In this document: piece after piece, positions 8,716-17,371 of the stretch
How positions within the stretch are numbered: position 1 is the stretch's first letter
Layout: each line of letters begins with the position of its first letter
Assembly: GCA_035547755.1 (NCBI GenBank)
Contig: DASZUG010000030.1
Coordinates: 1-64,000 of the forward strand
Source of the DNA: Mesorhizobium_L sp035547755
GTDB lineage: Bacteria; Pseudomonadota; Alphaproteobacteria; Rhizobiales; Rhizobiaceae
DNA length: 64,000 bases
Reading direction: 5' to 3'
Translations under genes and position numbers: made by a program
The notes under the pieces: generated by a model
Told to the model about the DNA's origin: nothing
Seen by the model: only the letters and a program-made list of their open reading frames with translations
Databases searched by the model: none

Positions 8716-11199
8716 ATGACGGTAGGATTTGTCAGCCGCGACCTTGTCGAGACACGAGAGCCGGCGCGAACGCTCGTCGAACTCAGCGACCTGACGAAGA
8801 CCTACGGGCCGACCTGCGCCAATGACCGCGTCAGCCTGACGATCGCGCGCGGAGAGATCATCGGTCTCGTCGGCGGCAACGGCGCCGGCAAGAGCACGCT
8901 CATGCGGATGCTGAGCGGCGAAACGGCGCCGGACAGCGGAACCATCACTTTTTCTGGCAAACAACCGGCTGCGGGCGGACGCTACCATGCGGGAGAGGCC
9001 CAGAGCCGGGGCATCCGCATCGTCCACCAGGAGCTTTCGCTTTGCGACAATCTGACGGTCGCGGAGAATTTCTATCTGGAAGCGCCGGAGGGCGCCAACG
9101 GCATGCCGGGCTGGCGCGGGATTTACCGCGACCGGGCGCGGGCAGCGCTGGAGGCGGTCTTCCCCAACGCCGGCGTGAATGTCGACGAGCAGGTTTCCAA
9201 CCTGTCGATCGCCGTGCGGCAGATGGTCGAGATCGCGCGCGCCTTGACCGCGCCCGGGGCCGAGATCGTCATCCTCGACGAGCCGACCTCCTCGCTCGCG
9301 CTTGACCGCTCGCAGCAATTGCGCGCCTATCTGCGCCGCCGCGCAGCCGAAGGGCTCGCCTTCATCTTCATCAGCCACAAGCTGCACGAAATCATGGACG
9401 TGGCGAGCCGCGTCGTCGTCATGCGCAACGGCCGCGTCGTCTGGGAGGGCGAAACCGGCGAGGCTTCGGTCGCCCGGCTTGTCTCGCTGATGGGCGGCGA
9501 CGCAAGCTTGAAGGCGCGGCGGGAAAGGGAAGCCGCGCCGGAAACCGGACCCGGCCGGCCGATGGTGCGCCTCACCGGCCGGATGCGGGAAAATAAATCC
9601 GACGAGATAATTCTCCACGCCGGCGAGATCGTCGGCCTGGCGGGTCTGGAAGGCAGCGGCCAGCGGGATTTGCTGCATGGGATCTTTTCGGGGTCGCGGG
9701 ACGCCGGCGTCGCGCTCGAGCGCGGCGTGACGGCCAGCTTCGTTTCCGGAGACCGCCAGCGCGAGGGCGTCTTTCCGCTGTGGAATGTGCTCGAGAACAT
9801 CTCCGTCACCCGCATTGCCGGCTGCTCCGGCCTCTCCCTCGTCAACAGGCGCGAGGAAATCGCGGCGGCGATGCCGGCGGCCGAGCGCATCCGCCTCGAT
9901 ACGGGCCGCTTCCGCTCCGGCATTCTCGATCTGAGCGGCGGCAACCAGCAAAAGGCGCTGGTCGCGCGCGCGCTGGCATGCGACGCGCCGGTCATCCTGC
10001 TCGACGATCCGACCCGCGGCGTCGATGTCGCCGCCAAGCAGGATTTCTACGCCGTCGTCGCCGAAATCGCCCGCGCCGGGCGGCTGGTGATCTGGTACTC
10101 CACCGAGGATCTCGAATTCCTCGAATGCGACCGGGTGCTGGTCTTTTCCCACGGCCGCATCAATCGCGAACTCACCGGCGACGCCATCGGCGAGAAGGCG
10201 ATCGTCGATGCGTCCTTCGAACGTGCCGGCGATGGCAAGGAAGGCGCGGCGCGGACAGCTCAACAGACGCACAGCCGCGCCGCCGAGCGCCTTGTCGAGT
10301 CAGCGCCCTTCGTCAGCCTCGCGGTGGTGCTCGCGGCCATGGCCTGGGCCAATCCGACCTCCCTGTCGCCCTTCGGGCTCGACCTGCTCCTGTCGCCGGC
10401 GCTGTCGCTGGTGCTGGTGGCGCTCGGGCAGATGTTCATCATCGGCGGCAGCGAGATCGACCTCGGCGCCGGCGCCTTCGCCGGCGTCATCAATGTCCTG
10501 TCGGCGACCATACTGGTCGGCCAGCCCGGCCTGGGTGTACTGTCGATCGCCGCCCTTCTCGTCATCTATGCCGGGCTCGGCGCGCTGATCCAGGCGCGGC
10601 GAATACCCGCAATCGTCGTCACGCTCGGCGCTTCCTTCATCTGGCTCGGCATCGGCTATACGCTCCAGCCGACGCCGGGCGGCAGCAGCCCGGAATGGCT
10701 GACCGCGATCTTTTCGGTCTCGTTTCCGCTGGTGCCGACATCGATCGTCTTCATTCTCGTCACCGGCCTCATTGCCTGGTTCGTCAACCGGACGCCCGTC
10801 GGCGTCGCGCTTCGGGCCTTCGGCAACAATCCGCAGGCAATGGCGCGCGGCGGCTGGTCGCCGATCCGCTATGCCACGATCCGCTATCTCTTCTCGGGAT
10901 TGTTCATCCTGGCCGCCGGTCTTTCGCTTACCGCCATCAACACCGCCAGCGATATCAATTCCGGCAATTCCTACACGCTCCTGAGCGTCGCCGCCGTCGT
11001 CATCGGCGGCTGCTCGCTGTTCGGCGGGCGCATCTCGCCGGTTGGCGTCGTCGCCGGCGCGATCACGCTGTCGCTCATCGGCGCGCTGCTCGGCATGCTC
11101 AATGTCAATTCCGACTACAACGCCGCCGTCCAGGGCCTGCTCCTGCTCGTCATCCTGGCGTTCCGGGCGCTGGTCGCGCGGGGAGGCGAAGACGAATGA
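8716..11199 (+). CDS. Sugar ABC transporter: two-domain ATPase fused to permease (RbsA-RbsC fusion)
   Basis: About 827 residues in one uninterrupted frame. NBD1 has Walker A GGNGAGKST (53-61), signature region SNLSIAVRQMVEIARAL and Walker B VILDEPTSS. NBD2 has LSGGNQQKALVARAL and Walker B VILLDDPTRGVD. From about residue 535 the protein becomes a ribose-type permease with several hydrophobic segments and the IGGSEIDLGAGAFAG motif. Normally these are separate RbsA (about 500 residues) and RbsC (about 330) proteins. NBD1 departs from the usual LSVGQQQ C-loop, and NBD2 has Asp in place of the Walker B Glu. The ATG at 8716 follows the hairpin; the upstream extension lies in the previous gene. Confidence 0.85.
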   Translation: MTVGFVSRDLVETREPARTLVELSDLTKTYGPTCANDRVSLTIARGEIIGLVGGNGAGKSTLMRMLSGETAPDSGTITFSGKQPAAGGRYHAGEAQSRGIRIVHQELSLCDNLTVAENFYLEAPEGANGMPGWRGIYRDRARAALEAVFPNAGVNVDEQVSNLSIAVRQMVEIARALTAPGAEIVILDEPTSSLALDRSQQLRAYLRRRAAEGLAFIFISHKLHEIMDVASRVVVMRNGRVVWEGETGEASVARLVSLMGGDASLKARREREAAPETGPGRPMVRLTGRMRENKSDEIILHAGEIVGLAGLEGSGQRDLLHGIFSGSRDAGVALERGVTASFVSGDRQREGVFPLWNVLENISVTRIAGCSGLSLVNRREEIAAAMPAAERIRLDTGRFRSGILDLSGGNQQKALVARALACDAPVILLDDPTRGVDVAAKQDFYAVVAEIARAGRLVIWYSTEDLEFLECDRVLVFSHGRINRELTGDAIGEKAIVDASFERAGDGKEGAARTAQQTHSRAAERLVESAPFVSLAVVLAAMAWANPTSLSPFGLDLLLSPALSLVLVALGQMFIIGGSEIDLGAGAFAGVINVLSATILVGQPGLGVLSIAALLVIYAGLGALIQARRIPAIVVTLGASFIWLGIGYTLQPTPGGSSPEWLTAIFSVSFPLVPTSIVFILVTGLIAWFVNRTPVGVALRAFGNNPQAMARGGWSPIRYATIRYLFSGLFILAAGLSLTAINTASDINSGNSYTLLSVAAVVIGGCSLFGGRISPVGVVAGAITLSLIGALLGMLNVNSDYNAAVQGLLLLVILAFRALVARGGEDE

Positions 11200-12230
11200 C
11201 ACGACGCAACGCTTCCTTCTCTCTCGCCGACTGGACCGCCCGCAACCGCTGGATCTGGCCGGCCGTCGGCGTCCTCATCCTCTGGGCGGTGCTCTCGGTC
11301 GTCACCAGCCGTTTCAGCCTGCAATCGCTGTCCGGCGTCGCGATGTCGAGTTCCTTCCTGCTCCTCGTCGGGCTGGGGCAGATGCTGGTCATCACGACGG
11401 GGCGCGGCAATATCGATCTCTCCATCTCAAGCGTCCTGACGCTCAGCGCCTATCTCGCGCTCATCCTGATCCATGGCAGCAACGCCATGCTCATCCCCGG
11501 CCTTCTCGCCATCGTCGCGATGGGCGTGGCGATCGGGCTGGTGAACGCCGCGCTTGTCGTGCTCTTCCGCATCCAGGCGATCATCGCGACGTTGGCGACG
11601 GGCTATGTGCTGGCCACCGGCTATGTGGTCGCCAACCGCTATATCCCCGGCTTCAACATCGCGCCGGCGCTGCATCTGGTGGCGACGCAGCGCGTGGCGG
11701 GCGTGCCGATCATCGTCATCGTGGCGCTCCTTGCGACCGCGGCCACGGCCTTCATTCTCAACCGGACGGCCTATGGGCGCAGCCTTTCCGCCGTCGGCCA
11801 GAATCTGCGCGCCGCGCGGCTTGCCGGCGTGCGGACGGGATGGGTGATCGGCATCGCCTTCGTCGCAAGCTCGACCATCGCGGCGCTGACCGGCGTCCTG
11901 CTCGGCGCCTATATCGGCGGCGCGTTCCTGGAGATGGGCCAGCCCTATCTCTTGCAATCGATCGGCGCGGTGGTGCTTGGCGGCACGCTGATCTTCGGCG
12001 GTTCGGCCACGGCGCTCGGCACGCTGTTCGGCAGCGTGCTGCTTATCCTCATCGTCACGACCATGCAGATCGCCGGCCTGCCGCCCGGAACGCAGGACGT
12101 CATCCAGGGCCTCGTCATCATCGTCGTTCTGGCGCTCGCCGGCGGCTTGTCGCTGCGGCGCGCCGGCAAGGCTTCGCGGACGCCGACGGATGCCGGCGCC
12201 TCACCGGCCGAAGAGGGTGTTTCGGATTGA
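11196..12230 (+). CDS. Sugar ABC transporter permease (RbsC-like), apionate block 1
   Basis: A 344-residue inner-membrane permease with about eight to ten hydrophobic segments. The family motif is the loop TTGRGNIDLSISSVL; also visible are IATLATGYVLATG and GAVVLGGTLIFGGSATALGTLFG. Its ATG overlaps the stop of the ATPase-permease fusion (ATGA). The translocation pore is probably a heterodimer of this protein and the permease half of the fusion. It is the last gene of the operon; a palindromic repeat follows. Confidence 0.88.
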   Translation: MTRRNASFSLADWTARNRWIWPAVGVLILWAVLSVVTSRFSLQSLSGVAMSSSFLLLVGLGQMLVITTGRGNIDLSISSVLTLSAYLALILIHGSNAMLIPGLLAIVAMGVAIGLVNAALVVLFRIQAIIATLATGYVLATGYVVANRYIPGFNIAPALHLVATQRVAGVPIIVIVALLATAATAFILNRTAYGRSLSAVGQNLRAARLAGVRTGWVIGIAFVASSTIAALTGVLLGAYIGGAFLEMGQPYLLQSIGAVVLGGTLIFGGSATALGTLFGSVLLILIVTTMQIAGLPPGTQDVIQGLVIIVVLALAGGLSLRRAGKASRTPTDAGASPAEEGVSD

Positions 12231-12250
12231 GCGCTGCCGTTTGGACGGTG

Positions 12251-12347
12251 CGTCCTTCGAGGCTCGCTTCGCTCTCACCTCAGGATGAGGACCGCTGGTG
12301 CTGACTCCTTCATCCTGAGGCGCCCGCGAAGCGGGCCTCGAAGGACT
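12251..12347. repeat. REP-like palindromic intergenic element (inverted pair), copy A
   Basis: The unit CGTCCTTCGAGGC...CCTCAGGATGAGG is followed after about 20 bp by its inverted copy ending GCCTCGAAGGAC, so the whole can fold as a long cruciform. The same unit recurs at 13171-13340 and 39371-39478. It lies between the convergent permease and regulator genes. Elements of this sequence type are common between genes in Rhizobiales. Confidence 0.8.
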
Positions 12348-12363
12348 GCAAAGATGAACTTTG

Positions 12364-13098
12364 CTACTGGCGATGCTGGTAGAGCATTGCCGAGCGGTCC
12401 AGATGCTTCGCCATCGCCTGTTCGGCGCCCGCCGCGTCATGGGCAGCGATGAAGCCGACGATCTCCTCATGCTCTAAGAGCGTCACCTTCTCCTGTCCCG
12501 ACCAGATCAGCAGATCGGTGTGATAGTTGAAGAGCCAGCTGAGCATGGCGTCGCTGACGGCGACGAAGATGGGGTTTTTAGAGATCGACGCGATGCGGCG
12601 ATGAAAGGCGATGTCGGCGCGGATGAAGGCGGCGGGATCGCCAAGCTCGCCTTTCTGCGCGAGGACGAGCTGGCGCAAGGCGGCGACATCGGCCTCCACG
12701 GCGTTTCTGGCGGCCTCGGCCACCATGCCGAGCTCGAAAAAGCGCCTGGCCTTCTTCAGATGCTCGAGATTGTCCGGCGATGCGGACAGGATCATGCGCG
12801 CCATCATGTCGATCTGCCGGAAGACGATCTCGGCCGAAAGCTCGCTGACCCGCGCGCGCTCGCCATGCGATATGCTGATCAGGCCCATCGTGTGGAGCTG
12901 CTGCATGGCCTCGCGCACGGCCGGCCGGCCGACGCCGAAGCGCTTCATCAGATCGCGCTCGGAGGGCATCGGGGCGCCGGGCGCGAGATCCCCGCGCGCG
13001 ATCATGCCGCGCAGGCGCTCGAGCACCTGATCGGAGAGCTTTCGCCGCACGATCCTGTCTTCGTCGCTTCCCGCGCTGCCGAACGGATCCAGATTCAC
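12364..13098 (-). CDS. GntR-family transcriptional regulator, NanR-like (FCD effector domain), copy 2
   Basis: A 244-residue regulator with an N-terminal winged helix (KLSDQVLERLRGMIARGDLAPG, SERDLMKRFGVGRPAVREAM) and an FCD domain. It is a clear paralogue of the regulator at 6616, sharing the GRPA(I/V)REAMQ and ISHGERAR/IRHGERAR stretches. I chose the GTG at 13098 because AGGAGAGG lies just upstream; the open frame extends to 13164. It is last in the minus-strand apsD-apnL direction, separated from apnL by palindromic repeats. It probably binds the same GGTATA-type sites as its paralogue. Confidence 0.87.
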   Translation of the reverse strand: MNLDPFGSAGSDEDRIVRRKLSDQVLERLRGMIARGDLAPGAPMPSERDLMKRFGVGRPAVREAMQQLHTMGLISISHGERARVSELSAEIVFRQIDMMARMILSASPDNLEHLKKARRFFELGMVAEAARNAVEADVAALRQLVLAQKGELGDPAAFIRADIAFHRRIASISKNPIFVAVSDAMLSWLFNYHTDLLIWSGQEKVTLLEHEEIVGFIAAHDAAGAEQAMAKHLDRSAMLYQHRQ

Positions 13099-13170
13099 CT
13101 GCCTGTCCTCTCCTGATGCGGATCGCCGCGCTCTGTACAAACTCCGGGTTTGACCTTTCCCCAATGCAGT

Positions 13171-13340
13171 GCGTCCTTCGAGGCTCGCCCTTCGGGCTCA
13201 CACCTCAGGATGAGGATCGTTGGCGCCAATCTCCTCATCCCACATGCTTCCGAAGTGCAATGGGCCGGCGCTCACTATAGCGGCCGACCCCAGCGCTCCT
13301 CATCCTGAGGCGCTTGCGAAGCAAGCCTCGAAGGACGCAC
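13171..13340. repeat. REP-like palindromic intergenic element, copy B (two units in inverted orientation)
   Basis: A GCGTCCTTCGAGGC unit at 13171-13216 and an inverted unit ending GCCTCGAAGGACGCAC at 13298-13340 flank about 80 bp of unique sequence. They occupy most of the 276-bp gap between apnL and the second NanR-like regulator; nothing else is recognised there. They probably form mRNA hairpins separating the regulator from the catabolic message. Confidence 0.75.
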
Positions 13341-13374
13341 CCAACACAAGAATCGAACGTAGGAACCACTGGTC

Positions 13375-15264
13375 TTACAGCCTCACACGCGCAATTGCAT
13401 ACGCGTCCAGACGCAAGATGCCGGAATACGCCTGTTCGCGCGGCTCCGGGTGATTCGCGTCGAGCAACTCCACCATGGCGGAATTATCGATATCCGCGGC
13501 GCCCATATTCCGAACGTCGGCGGACAAATTGGCGATCAGGAGCGTCGATATTCCCTCCCGCCGCATTGCCAGAACCGCAAGCGCCGGGTCGTCGTTTTCG
13601 ACGGTGACCGTTTCAGCGCCCGCGCCTGCCGCCAGCCATTTCACGGCGTGGAACACCGGCCGGACCCCATCGCCCGCGATCACGCCGCGCGGACCGGAAA
13701 AGGCCGTAGGCGTCAACAGTTCGAGCGCGGCCGACGCGACGGCAGCGGCATAGCCGATTGTCCAGGCGGCGGCGAAAAGCCCGTCCTGCCGCGGGTCGTC
13801 GGCGGCCATCGGCACCCGTTTGCGGTCCGGATTGGGCATGGTGCGCGAGCCATAAGGGTTCTGCCGCATGCCGATCGTCGACGGACCGATGCGATAGGGC
13901 TTCGTCTCGCCGATGATGGCGCGCGTCGAGCGCGTGATATGCGGCAAAGTCGAGAGCGTCTCCATGACGCTTTCATCGTCGGCGGCATGCACGATCGGGT
14001 TCGTCGAATGGGTGACGAAATCGAGAAATTCGGCCGGCGGGCGCTTGCGATTCAGCTCTGTGAAATAGCTGAACATGCCGCCGCCGAGCCGAATGGCGGG
14101 AAAGGCCGCGCGGGCGGCGGCATAAATGTCGGCAAGCGGCGGACAATCCGGCCATTTGCTTCCGGGCGGCGTCGACTGGCGATCGACCGAGGGACAGACC
14201 GCAATGCTGCAGAGCTTGAGGCCTGCCGCCTCGACATGCTGAGCGACCTGCCGCAGTTCGTCGTTGAGACCGCCCGTTGCGGCAACGACACATTCGAGGC
14301 TGTAATCGGCCGGATATTCTCCTTGCAAAGCGGCGAACTTTCTGAACGCTTCCACCCCATGCCCCGCCGTCGGATCGAAATGGCAAAGCACGGTCTGGGG
14401 CTTCAGTTCGCGCAGGCGATCGATCGCCGACAAGGCCGCGCCCACCTCTTCCGGTGTGATGACGACGCCGATCGCGGGCATTGTCGCGGACGCCTTCCCC
14501 GCGATCCGCAGCACGGTAGCCGCGTTTTTCGATGAGCCATCGGACAGGTTGAGCCCATCATGCCCGGAGATTTCAAGCACCACGCTTTGCCGGTTCGTCT
14601 CGCCGGCCGGCAGTTCATAGGGCCAGGGAAGCGCGATCGGCCGGACATAGGTCTTATAGGAGGCGTCCGACCAGTTGCGCTGGTCCTCCATCTCGAAAAC
14701 ATCGCCTTCGAGCCGGCAACTCGCATCGAAGAGACCGCCGGGACGATAGGTCAGCGCGCGGATGTCCTTGAAGGGCTGCCATGGTTCGATCAGTTCCGGG
14801 AAAACGGTTTCCTCGACGCCGCCGTCGGTGTGCTCGACCGTGAGGGGCCGGCCGGCGGCTTCCAGAGGATGGAGGACATTGAAGCCGCAGCGGTTGGTTT
14901 CGAACGGCCCGTCGGAGGTGGCTTCGACGGTGAAGCTCAGGCGTCCCACCGCCTCGCCGATGATCTCGGCGCGGAAACGCAGCGTCGAATGCGGGCTTTC
15001 GCATGAGCCTTCATAGGTGATACGGAAGCCGGTGTCGCTTTCCTCGATGAAAAGGTTCCTGAGCGACGGCCGATATGTGCCCCAATCCTTGTCGCGGATG
15101 ATGTAGGAGACGGCGCGCAGGCATTCCTGCCCGGCAAAGCGGATGGTGCGCAGATTGCCGTCTTCGAGCCGGGCGCTGAGCGGTCCCGCTTGCAGGACCC
15201 GGTAAGAGGCGGGCGGTTCGCTGGTGCCGTAAAGTCGTTTCGCGCGCTCGCTTCCAGATTGCAT
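13375..15264 (-). CDS. apnL: D-apionate lactonase ApnL
   Basis: A large (629 residues) cytosolic protein without signal peptide or membrane segments. I recognise it as the D-apionolactonase family by overall sequence and context rather than by a short motif. Its middle part has the alternating pattern of a TIM barrel (PQTVLCHFDPTAGHGVEAF). It hydrolyses D-apionolactone, the ApsD product, to D-apionate. It starts two bases after the apsD stop, with a GGAGG site inside the apsD end. The frame upstream of 15264 overlaps apsD and is not used. Confidence 0.8.
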   Translation of the reverse strand: MQSGSERAKRLYGTSEPPASYRVLQAGPLSARLEDGNLRTIRFAGQECLRAVSYIIRDKDWGTYRPSLRNLFIEESDTGFRITYEGSCESPHSTLRFRAEIIGEAVGRLSFTVEATSDGPFETNRCGFNVLHPLEAAGRPLTVEHTDGGVEETVFPELIEPWQPFKDIRALTYRPGGLFDASCRLEGDVFEMEDQRNWSDASYKTYVRPIALPWPYELPAGETNRQSVVLEISGHDGLNLSDGSSKNAATVLRIAGKASATMPAIGVVITPEEVGAALSAIDRLRELKPQTVLCHFDPTAGHGVEAFRKFAALQGEYPADYSLECVVAATGGLNDELRQVAQHVEAAGLKLCSIAVCPSVDRQSTPPGSKWPDCPPLADIYAAARAAFPAIRLGGGMFSYFTELNRKRPPAEFLDFVTHSTNPIVHAADDESVMETLSTLPHITRSTRAIIGETKPYRIGPSTIGMRQNPYGSRTMPNPDRKRVPMAADDPRQDGLFAAAWTIGYAAAVASAALELLTPTAFSGPRGVIAGDGVRPVFHAVKWLAAGAGAETVTVENDDPALAVLAMRREGISTLLIANLSADVRNMGAADIDNSAMVELLDANHPEPREQAYSGILRLDAYAIARVRL

Positions 15265-15265
15265 G

Positions 15266-16288
15266 TCACCCTCCGAGCGTGATGAGACGCCCATCGCCGG
15301 CCGCCGAATCATAGGCGGCATAGACGAGCGCCAGCGTGCGCAGATTGTCGTCTCCCGAGGTCTCCGCATCGATGTCCTTGTCGAGACAGTCGATGAAGTG
15401 CCGCTGGATGTTGAACACGCTTTCCTGGATGTTGTGCCATGGGCGTTCGGCCCAGGGAAGCAGCGGCGGCGACACGTCGATGGTTTCGCTGCCCTCGCGC
15501 GTGGCGATCGTCAGGGCGTAGTCCTGCGCCAATCGCAGCGTGCCCTTGTCGCCATCGACCTCGATCATCGTCTGGGGAAAATTCTCCTGCGGCAGGATGC
15601 TCGCATAGCTGCAATCGACGACGCTCGTGACGCCGCCCGCGTGGTCCATCAGCATGGTCGCGACGTCCTCGCCGCGAATCCCCGGATTGACCCGCTGCGT
15701 GCGGGCTGAAAGCGTCTCGACATTGCCGAAGAGGAAGCGGGCGATGTCGAGGATATGGATGCCGAGGTCCTGGATGATGAAGCGCTCATCCTTCGCCAGA
15801 TAGGGTTGCGCGGCATAGACGTCGAAGGCGGAACGGAACGAGCAGCGGCCCCAGAAAGGTTGGCCGATGATGCCGGAATCGAGCCTTTGCTTCACGGCGC
15901 GGATCGCCGACTGCCAGCGGAAATTCTCATGCACCATCAGATGCACGCCCGCCTCGCGGCAGGCCGCGACCATTGCCGACCCGTCTTCGAGGTTTTCCGC
16001 GAAAGGCTTTTGGCAGACGATGTGCCGCCCATGGGAAGCCGCGAGTTCGACAAGCGGACGATGGGTCGCGACCGTCGTCGCGACATCGACGAAGTCCAGA
16101 GCTTCAGCCTCAAGCATTGCCTTGGCGTCGGTGTAGGTGCGGGCGATGCCGAAGGCCGCCGCCGTCACCGACAGCCTTTCCGGATCGCGGTCGCAGATCG
16201 CGACGATCCCGGCCCCGTCGATGTCGCGCCATGCGTGGAGATGGTTCTGCGCGAAGAACCCGCAGCCGATCAGTCCGCCTTTCTTCAC
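15266..16288 (-). CDS. apsD: D-apiose dehydrogenase ApsD (Gfo/Idh/MocA family)
   Basis: A 340-residue NAD(P)-dependent oxidoreductase. The N-terminal Rossmann motif is LIGCGFFAQNHLHAW (6-20), followed by the catalytic CQKPF stretch (usually EKP in the family) and a Gfo/Idh/MocA C-terminal domain. By family and context it oxidises D-apiose to D-apionolactone, the first step of the pathway, ahead of ApnL. The start is a GTG with AAAGGAGAAGAGA upstream. It sits 11 bp after the permease gene of a ribose-type transporter, consistent with one transport and catabolism operon. Confidence 0.83.
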   Translation of the reverse strand: MKKGGLIGCGFFAQNHLHAWRDIDGAGIVAICDRDPERLSVTAAAFGIARTYTDAKAMLEAEALDFVDVATTVATHRPLVELAASHGRHIVCQKPFAENLEDGSAMVAACREAGVHLMVHENFRWQSAIRAVKQRLDSGIIGQPFWGRCSFRSAFDVYAAQPYLAKDERFIIQDLGIHILDIARFLFGNVETLSARTQRVNPGIRGEDVATMLMDHAGGVTSVVDCSYASILPQENFPQTMIEVDGDKGTLRLAQDYALTIATREGSETIDVSPPLLPWAERPWHNIQESVFNIQRHFIDCLDKDIDAETSGDDNLRTLALVYAAYDSAAGDGRLITLGG

Positions 16289-16299
16289 TCTCTTCTCCT

Positions 16300-17367
16300 T
16301 TACCGTGCGAGCGCGGCTTCCCGCTGCAGCGAGATATGCGCCTGCAGCCGCTGCTGCGCCTGGTCGACCACGACGGCGGCGATGATGACGGCGCCCTTGA
16401 TGATGATCTGCCAGAATTCGCTGACGCCCATCATGACGAGGCCGTCCGAAAGAATGCCGATGACGAAGGCGCCGACGATCGCCCCGCCGATGCTGCCGCG
16501 GCCGCCCGACAGCGAGGTGCCGCCGAGAACGGCTGCGGCGATGGCGTTCAGTTCGAAGGATTCCCCGGTCGCCGGCTGCGCCGCCACCAGCTGCGAGGCG
16601 ATGACGATGCCGACGATCGCCGCGCAGAAGCCGGAGAACATATAGACGAACATCTTGATCGCGTTGACCCTGACGCCGGAAAGGGCGGCCGCCCGCTCAT
16701 TGCCGCCGACCGCGTAGATATAGCGGCCGAGCGGCGTGCGCAGCGCGATATAGGACGAGACGAGGCCGACGACGATCAGCATCCAGACGACGACCGGGAT
16801 GCCGAGGAAGCGCCCCTCGCCCAGCATGGGGAACCAGCTGGTGCCGAACGCGCTGCTGCCGTTCAGATTGGGAAATGTCTGGCCGCCGGACGAGAGGAGC
16901 GCCAGCCCGCGCGCGACGTAAAGCGTTCCGAGCGTCGCGATGAAAGGCGCGACGTTGAGCCTGGTGATCAATATGCCGTTGACCGCGCCGACCAGGATGC
17001 CAACGCACAGAACGATGGCGATGATTTCCCAGAGATTGAAGTAAACCTCGTATCCGAAGCCGACGGGGACGCCGTTGAGGATCAGCCAGCCGGCGCACAT
17101 GCCTGTCAGGCCAACGATCGATCCCACTGAAAGGTCGATGCCTTCGGTGATGATGACGAAGGTCATGCCGATCGCCAGGAGCCCGTTCAGCGCCACATGC
17201 TTGGCCATGATGATGATGGTGCCGAGATCGAGGAAATTGGGCGCGGCGATCGAAAAGAAGATGATGACGGCGAAGAGCGCGATGAAGGTCCTGAGCTTCA
17301 ACAAAAGAAGCATCGCCTGCTGGTTGTTCGAAACACGCATCGGCAGCGCGGCGCGTTGGACAGTCAT
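16300..17367 (-). CDS. Ribose-type ABC transporter permease, apiose block 2
   Basis: A 355-residue RbsC-like inner-membrane protein. It shows the permease motif ITEGIDLSVGSIVGLTG, VAPFIATLGTLYVARG and the C-terminal AAAVLGGTSLSGGRGSIGG. The ATG at 17367 lies five bases from the ATPase stop. It is probably a homodimeric pore for the substrate bound by the protein at 19876. Its place between the ATPase and apsD points to D-apiose or a related sugar as substrate. Confidence 0.88.
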   Translation of the reverse strand: MTVQRAALPMRVSNNQQAMLLLLKLRTFIALFAVIIFFSIAAPNFLDLGTIIIMAKHVALNGLLAIGMTFVIITEGIDLSVGSIVGLTGMCAGWLILNGVPVGFGYEVYFNLWEIIAIVLCVGILVGAVNGILITRLNVAPFIATLGTLYVARGLALLSSGGQTFPNLNGSSAFGTSWFPMLGEGRFLGIPVVVWMLIVVGLVSSYIALRTPLGRYIYAVGGNERAAALSGVRVNAIKMFVYMFSGFCAAIVGIVIASQLVAAQPATGESFELNAIAAAVLGGTSLSGGRGSIGGAIVGAFVIGILSDGLVMMGVSEFWQIIIKGAVIIAAVVVDQAQQRLQAHISLQREAALAR

Positions 17368-17371
17368 TCGT

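Noticed and set aside
8602..10272. 556-codon minus-strand open frame opposite the fused ATPase
   Set aside because: It overlaps a gene with clear catalytic motifs and has no recognisable domain or ribosome site.
12251..13340. Repeated palindromic units considered as a CRISPR array
   Set aside because: There are too few copies, in alternating orientation, with irregular spacing and no cas genes.
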